Part shown: in pieces, positions 4,844 through 7,577 of the stretch
Position numbering within the stretch: the stretch's first letter is position 1
How the letters are laid out: each line of letters begins with the position of its first letter
Assembly: GCA_946409475.1 (NCBI GenBank)
Contig: CAMJWQ010000164.1
Location: forward strand, 1 to 7,577
Source: an uncultured Lachnospiraceae bacterium
GTDB taxonomy: Bacteria; Bacillota; Clostridia; Lachnospirales; Lachnospiraceae
DNA length: 7,577 nucleotides
Direction: 5' to 3'
Position numbers and translations under genes: made by a program
The notes under the pieces: model-generated
What the model was told of the DNA's origin: nothing
The model's input: the letters and a program-made list of their open reading frames with translations, nothing else
The model's database searches: none

Positions 4844-5756
4844 TATTATAGGGGGCTTTTTAGGAGCCGGTAAAACGACATTCATTAAGAAACTGTTGGA
4901 AGAAGCTTTTCAGAAGGAAAAAATAGTAGTAATTGAAAATGAATTTGGTGAAATAAGTATTGACGGACCTGTCTTAAAAGACTACGGTATACAGATTAGA
5001 GAGATGAATTCGGGATGTATCTGCTGCACCATTGCCGGAGATTTCAATCTGGCACTTAAGGAAATGCTGGCTCTTTATCAGCCGGACAGGATTATCATTG
5101 AACCGTCGGGAGTAGGAAAACTGTCGGATGTGTTAAGAGGCTGCCAATCCTTTGTAGCTGCTAAAAAAGCGGAGCTTGCTTTGTGTATTACGGTGGTAGA
5201 TGTAAAAAAATACAGGGTCTACATTAAAAATTTTGCCGAGTTCTATAAGGATCAGTTAGCGTATGCAAAAACCATTGTATTGAGCAGGACACAATTTGAA
5301 AAGCCGGAGGTACTGCAGGCTGTCATGGAGGATATCAGAAAATACAATCAAAAGGCTTCCATTGTAACAACAGACTGGGAGCATATAACTGCAGACAAGA
5401 TCATAGAGTCGGATGGGGGGATTACAGCGGATTCATTTTGGAATCAAACAGCGGAACATCATCATGCCCATGAACATCATCATGCCGACGAGGTCTTTCA
5501 GGTTTGGGGAAAGGAAACGGTACAGGTTTTTCCGCTGGAGCGGTTAAAAAACATCTTGGAGCAGCTTAAAGCTGGTAAGGAGAATATTGTAAGAGGGAAG
5601 GGCATAGTGAAAGTAAATGAGGAGCAGTGGGTGCAATTTGATTATGTTCCGGATGAAATCAGAATAAGAGAGACACAGGCGGATATAACCGGCCGGATTT
5701 GTATCATAGGCGAAGGTTTGGATAAGGACCGGCTGAAAAATCTATTTCATGCATGA
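4830..5756 (+). CDS. COG0523/CobW-type G3E P-loop protein (putative zinc handling)
   Basis: This 308-residue protein belongs to the COG0523 (CobW/YciC/ZigA) branch of G3E GTPases, which use nucleotide hydrolysis to deliver metal to target proteins. Visible motifs are Walker A GGFLGAGKTT (8-17), a switch-like ENEFGEISIDG (36-46), the metal-binding GCICCT (Cys63, Cys65, Cys66), and IIEPSGVGK (89-97). A histidine cluster HHHAHEHHH spans 210-218 before the C-terminal CobW_C domain (about 225-305). An oddity is the guanine-specificity position: where the family usually has NKxD, this protein reads SRTQ (152-155), so nucleotide preference may be altered. The start has AAGGAG inside zur and overlaps zur by 14 bases. 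Context with Znu and Zur points to zinc-starvation metal allocation; no cobalamin genes are visible to support a CobW role. Confidence 0.88.
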   Translation: MTRIDIIGGFLGAGKTTFIKKLLEEAFQKEKIVVIENEFGEISIDGPVLKDYGIQIREMNSGCICCTIAGDFNLALKEMLALYQPDRIIIEPSGVGKLSDVLRGCQSFVAAKKAELALCITVVDVKKYRVYIKNFAEFYKDQLAYAKTIVLSRTQFEKPEVLQAVMEDIRKYNQKASIVTTDWEHITADKIIESDGGITADSFWNQTAEHHHAHEHHHADEVFQVWGKETVQVFPLERLKNILEQLKAGKENIVRGKGIVKVNEEQWVQFDYVPDEIRIRETQADITGRICIIGEGLDKDRLKNLFHA

Positions 5757-5759
5757 GGG
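5755..5759 (+). promoter_or_regulatory. Ribosome binding site favouring the 5765 start of the fusion
   Basis: GAGGG lies five bases before ATG 5765 and itself overlaps the stop codon of the preceding gene. The competing ATG at 5753 has no comparable site, though termination-reinitiation through the ATGA overlap could use it. Confidence 0.55.
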
Positions 5760-5764
5760 AAAAT

Positions 5765-7330
5765 ATGGCAGTCTACATAGATATCATAACAGGATTTTTA
5801 GAGAGCGGGAAAACCACTTTCATTAAGAAGAGAATAAAAGAAGGAATATTTTATAAGTTTGAAAAGTCGGCATTAATGGTATGTGAAGAAGGCTTTACGG
5901 AATATGAGGAAGAGGAATTAGAGGAAAATCATATAACCATGCTGACGGTAAAGGAAAATCAATTAACGGACGCTTTATTTTCTTCCGTATGTAAAAAGAT
6001 CAATCCGGATTATATTATCATGGAATTTAACGGGACCTGGGACATTACAAAATTATTAAGTCTTTCTTTACCCTTTGGTTATCAGATAAGAAACGTACTA
6101 TTTATTGGTGAAGGCAATACCTTTTGCCAACAGTTAGGTAATATGGCAGCTATTCTTCAGCCGCAAATTCTTAACAGTAATTTGGTGTACTGCAATCGGC
6201 TGGAAGAAGAGAAGAATGATTTGAAAAGGCAAATAAGAAAAAATGTGAAAGCCATAAACCCGGGCGTAAGGGTATATTTATCGGAGAAAGAGGAAGGAGA
6301 GCTTAGTAAGAAGTATTTTGTTCCCTTTGAAAGGCAGCAATCCCTGAACCCCATATATCCTTTTGCTATTTTATTTACGTTAGGGATTGCAATCTTACAG
6401 TTCTTTACCAGGGAAGCTTTGTATCAGCAGCTGCGGCAGATAGCCACCATATTCTTAAGTATCTTTTTAGAGGCGGTACCCTTTATTCTGCTGGGAGGCT
6501 TTGCATCTGCCATTCTGCAAATCTTCGTTCCTACAGGCTGGATTGTGAAAAGATTTTCGGAGGGAAAGGTGAAATCCTTTCTGTTTGCCGCTATGGGAGG
6601 ATTACTGATACCGGTATGTGATTGCGGTATGGTTCCTATCGTATCGGGATTATTAAAAAAGGGAACACCATTACCGCAGGCTGTGACATTTTGGCTGGCA
6701 TCCTCAGCCGTTAATCCCATCGTTATCCTTTCCGTTTTCTATGCCTTTCCCGGCCAGCCATATCTCGCAGGCATCCGGGTATTGGCAGGCATCATTTTGG
6801 GAATTGGCATCGGTGCCCTGTTTATGTACATAAAGTGGGATGAGAAGGCCGTTTTGACGGAGGATGGTATGAATGGCAAAAGCATAGGCAAAGATATGAT
6901 TAATCTGCAGTATGATGGGCTTAGGGGAAAAGCGGAGGCCGTATTGCAGGTAGCGAGAATAGAATTTTTAAGAGTAGCCGGGTATATGATTATAGGTGCT
7001 TTTCTGTCGGCAGTATTTCAGACCTTTTTACCCCAGGCTTTACGGGGAATCATAAGCGGGAATTTTATTTTCCAATTGGCTCTTATGCTTTTGGCAGCCG
7101 TAGTAATGTCAACCTGCTCGACCTCCAATGCCTTTATCGGGAAAAGCTTTGCCGGCCAGTTTTCCATGATGCCCATAATGGCATTTATGACCTTGGGGCC
7201 TATGCTGGATTTTAAGAATATTTTAATGCTTTCGAAAATTTTTAATAAAAGAATATTAAGCTTTTTGGTTTTCCTAATAGTAGTATTCGGCTCTGTCTTA
7301 TTTGTTTTTTTGGAAGCTCTGTTTGCATAA
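5765..7330 (+). CDS. Fusion of CobW-like P-loop domain with YcgR/DUF318-type permease
   Basis: This protein of 521 residues joins two modules. Residues 1 to about 190 resemble a G3E/CobW GTPase domain: YIDIITGFLESGKTTFIKK carries the P-loop (10-18), and VCEEG, YIIMEFNGTWD and VYCNR fall where switch, Walker B-like and G4 motifs would be. The CxCC motif and CobW_C domain are missing, so it looks degenerate. From about 195 onward come eight or nine membrane segments of the YcgR/YraQ permease family (DUF318, related to ArsP), with LLIPVCDCGMVPI (CxC, 285-287), the SSAVNPIV segment and MSTCSTSNAFIGKSF (Cys451). The transported substrate is unknown; metal is suggested by context. I chose ATG 5765, behind GAGGG and giving a CobW-like N-terminus; ATG 5753, overlapping the previous stop as ATGA, is the alternative. 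Confidence 0.85.
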   Translation: MAVYIDIITGFLESGKTTFIKKRIKEGIFYKFEKSALMVCEEGFTEYEEEELEENHITMLTVKENQLTDALFSSVCKKINPDYIIMEFNGTWDITKLLSLSLPFGYQIRNVLFIGEGNTFCQQLGNMAAILQPQILNSNLVYCNRLEEEKNDLKRQIRKNVKAINPGVRVYLSEKEEGELSKKYFVPFERQQSLNPIYPFAILFTLGIAILQFFTREALYQQLRQIATIFLSIFLEAVPFILLGGFASAILQIFVPTGWIVKRFSEGKVKSFLFAAMGGLLIPVCDCGMVPIVSGLLKKGTPLPQAVTFWLASSAVNPIVILSVFYAFPGQPYLAGIRVLAGIILGIGIGALFMYIKWDEKAVLTEDGMNGKSIGKDMINLQYDGLRGKAEAVLQVARIEFLRVAGYMIIGAFLSAVFQTFLPQALRGIISGNFIFQLALMLLAAVVMSTCSTSNAFIGKSFAGQFSMMPIMAFMTLGPMLDFKNILMLSKIFNKRILSFLVFLIVVFGSVLFVFLEALFA

Positions 7331-7355
7331 AGTGTTTGATGGAAAGAGGTGTATT

Positions 7356-7577
7356 ATGAAAAAGCGCTGGAATTTGGAAGCCCTTATACAGATGATTCTG
7401 TTTGCCGGAATTTTTTTATTGCTACTATATGCCCTCGTCAGCGGGAGGCTCAGTTTATATGTTCATCCCCGGTTTGCTTTCGGTATTTTGTTTTCTGCTC
7501 TGATATTTTTAGTATTTGCACTTTCCCTGCTTCCGCAAATGAAGAAGGGGCGGCATAATGTCCAGGCATTCCATTAC
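7356..7577 (+). CDS. N-terminus of a YcgQ/TIGR03943-type permease partner (cut by window end)
   Basis: An ATG at 7356, preceded by AGAGGTG, opens a frame that runs without a stop to the last base, giving 74 residues. Two hydrophobic segments (about 9-28 and 41-60) flank a short loop reading SGRLSLYVHPRF, and a basic stretch follows. This resembles the start of YcgQ/TIGR03943 proteins, membrane proteins found next to YcgR-type permeases and thought to act as their partner subunit. The 25-base gap to the fusion gene, with no terminator between, supports co-transcription. Identification rests on the membrane pattern, the Tyr-x-His-Pro loop and the neighbour; the diagnostic C-terminal domain lies outside the window. 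Confidence 0.75.
   Translation, partial: MKKRWNLEALIQMILFAGIFLLLLYALVSGRLSLYVHPRFAFGILFSALIFLVFALSLLPQMKKGRHNVQAFHY

Noticed and set aside
4580..4885. 101-residue reverse-strand open frame across zur and the G3E gene
   Set aside because: It is antisense to two well-supported genes with conserved motifs; I see no promoter, ribosome binding site or family likeness.
4830..5756. Role of the CobW-type protein in cobalamin synthesis
   Set aside because: No cobalamin genes are in view, while znu and zur flank it and it carries a His cluster, so zinc handling is the simpler reading.
6424..6720. 98-residue reverse-strand open frame
   Set aside because: It lies entirely within the permease part of the fusion gene, has no recognisable domain or strong upstream signals, and its composition mirrors the forward coding sequence.
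5765..7330. Arsenic exporter (ArsP) identity for the permease part
   Set aside because: ArsP is related, but no ars genes are nearby, the CobW-like fusion and the YcgQ-like partner fit the YcgR branch better, and the substrate cannot be read from sequence.
7349..7558. 69-residue forward frame at the right end
   Set aside because: The overlapping frame from 7356 has the better ribosome binding site, a clear two-helix membrane pattern and a fitting neighbour. The 7349 frame gives a Cys/Phe-rich product with no likeness to known families.
1..7577. tRNA, rRNA, CRISPR array, insertion sequence or transposase
   Set aside because: No cloverleaf-like segment, regular spaced repeats, terminal inverted repeats or transposase motifs were seen; the window is densely filled with ordinary protein genes.

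Overview
The window reads as a piece of a Firmicutes chromosome, most likely Clostridia and perhaps Lachnospiraceae. The signs are low G+C, strong AGGAGG-type ribosome binding sites, several near-consensus sigma-A promoters (TTGACA / TACAAT type), and protein families typical of that group (UPF0316/DUF2179, C_GCAxxG_C_C). This placement is inferred from style and gene content; no taxonomic marker gene is present.

Layout. Positions 1-246 hold the end of a zinc-ribbon protein that may begin outside the window. It converges stop-to-stop with a reverse-strand UPF0316/DUF2179 membrane protein (247-780). A divergent promoter region (781-1011) then leads into a forward C_GCAxxG_C_C family protein (1012-1464). 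That gene ends in a perfect 10-bp hairpin whose T-tract suits the opposing znuA transcript. The rest is a metal-homeostasis block, most simply zinc. znuA (binding lipoprotein) is on the reverse strand at 1563-2471. The divergent forward genes are znuC (ATPase), znuB (permease), a Fur-family regulator here called zur, a COG0523/CobW-type G3E P-loop protein with a histidine cluster, a second CobW-like P-loop domain fused to a YcgR/DUF318-type permease, and the start of a YcgQ/TIGR03943-type partner, which is cut by the right edge.

How it fits together. The 292-bp znuA-znuC intergenic region carries two identical 23-bp copies of a palindromic operator with core AATGCAAATGATTTGCATT. One lies at the predicted znuA start point and the other just upstream of the predicted znuC promoter. 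The likely reading is that Zur, encoded in the same cluster, shuts both arms when metal is plentiful. Release would produce the ABC importer, a G3E metal-handling protein, and a two-component permease system whose first subunit carries its own P-loop domain. Tight spacing (14-bp overlaps at znuC/znuB and zur/cobW, a few bases at cobW/fusion) points to a translationally coupled operon, although zur may also have its own promoter.

The most interesting object is the P-loop/permease fusion (5765-7330). Its N-terminal domain looks like a duplicated and decayed copy of the adjacent CobW-like protein: the Walker A loop is kept, while the CxCC metal motif and the C-terminal CobW domain are lost. It sits directly on a permease with conserved Cys motifs. 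Its function is unknown to me; metal-linked gating or loading of the permease is a hypothesis.
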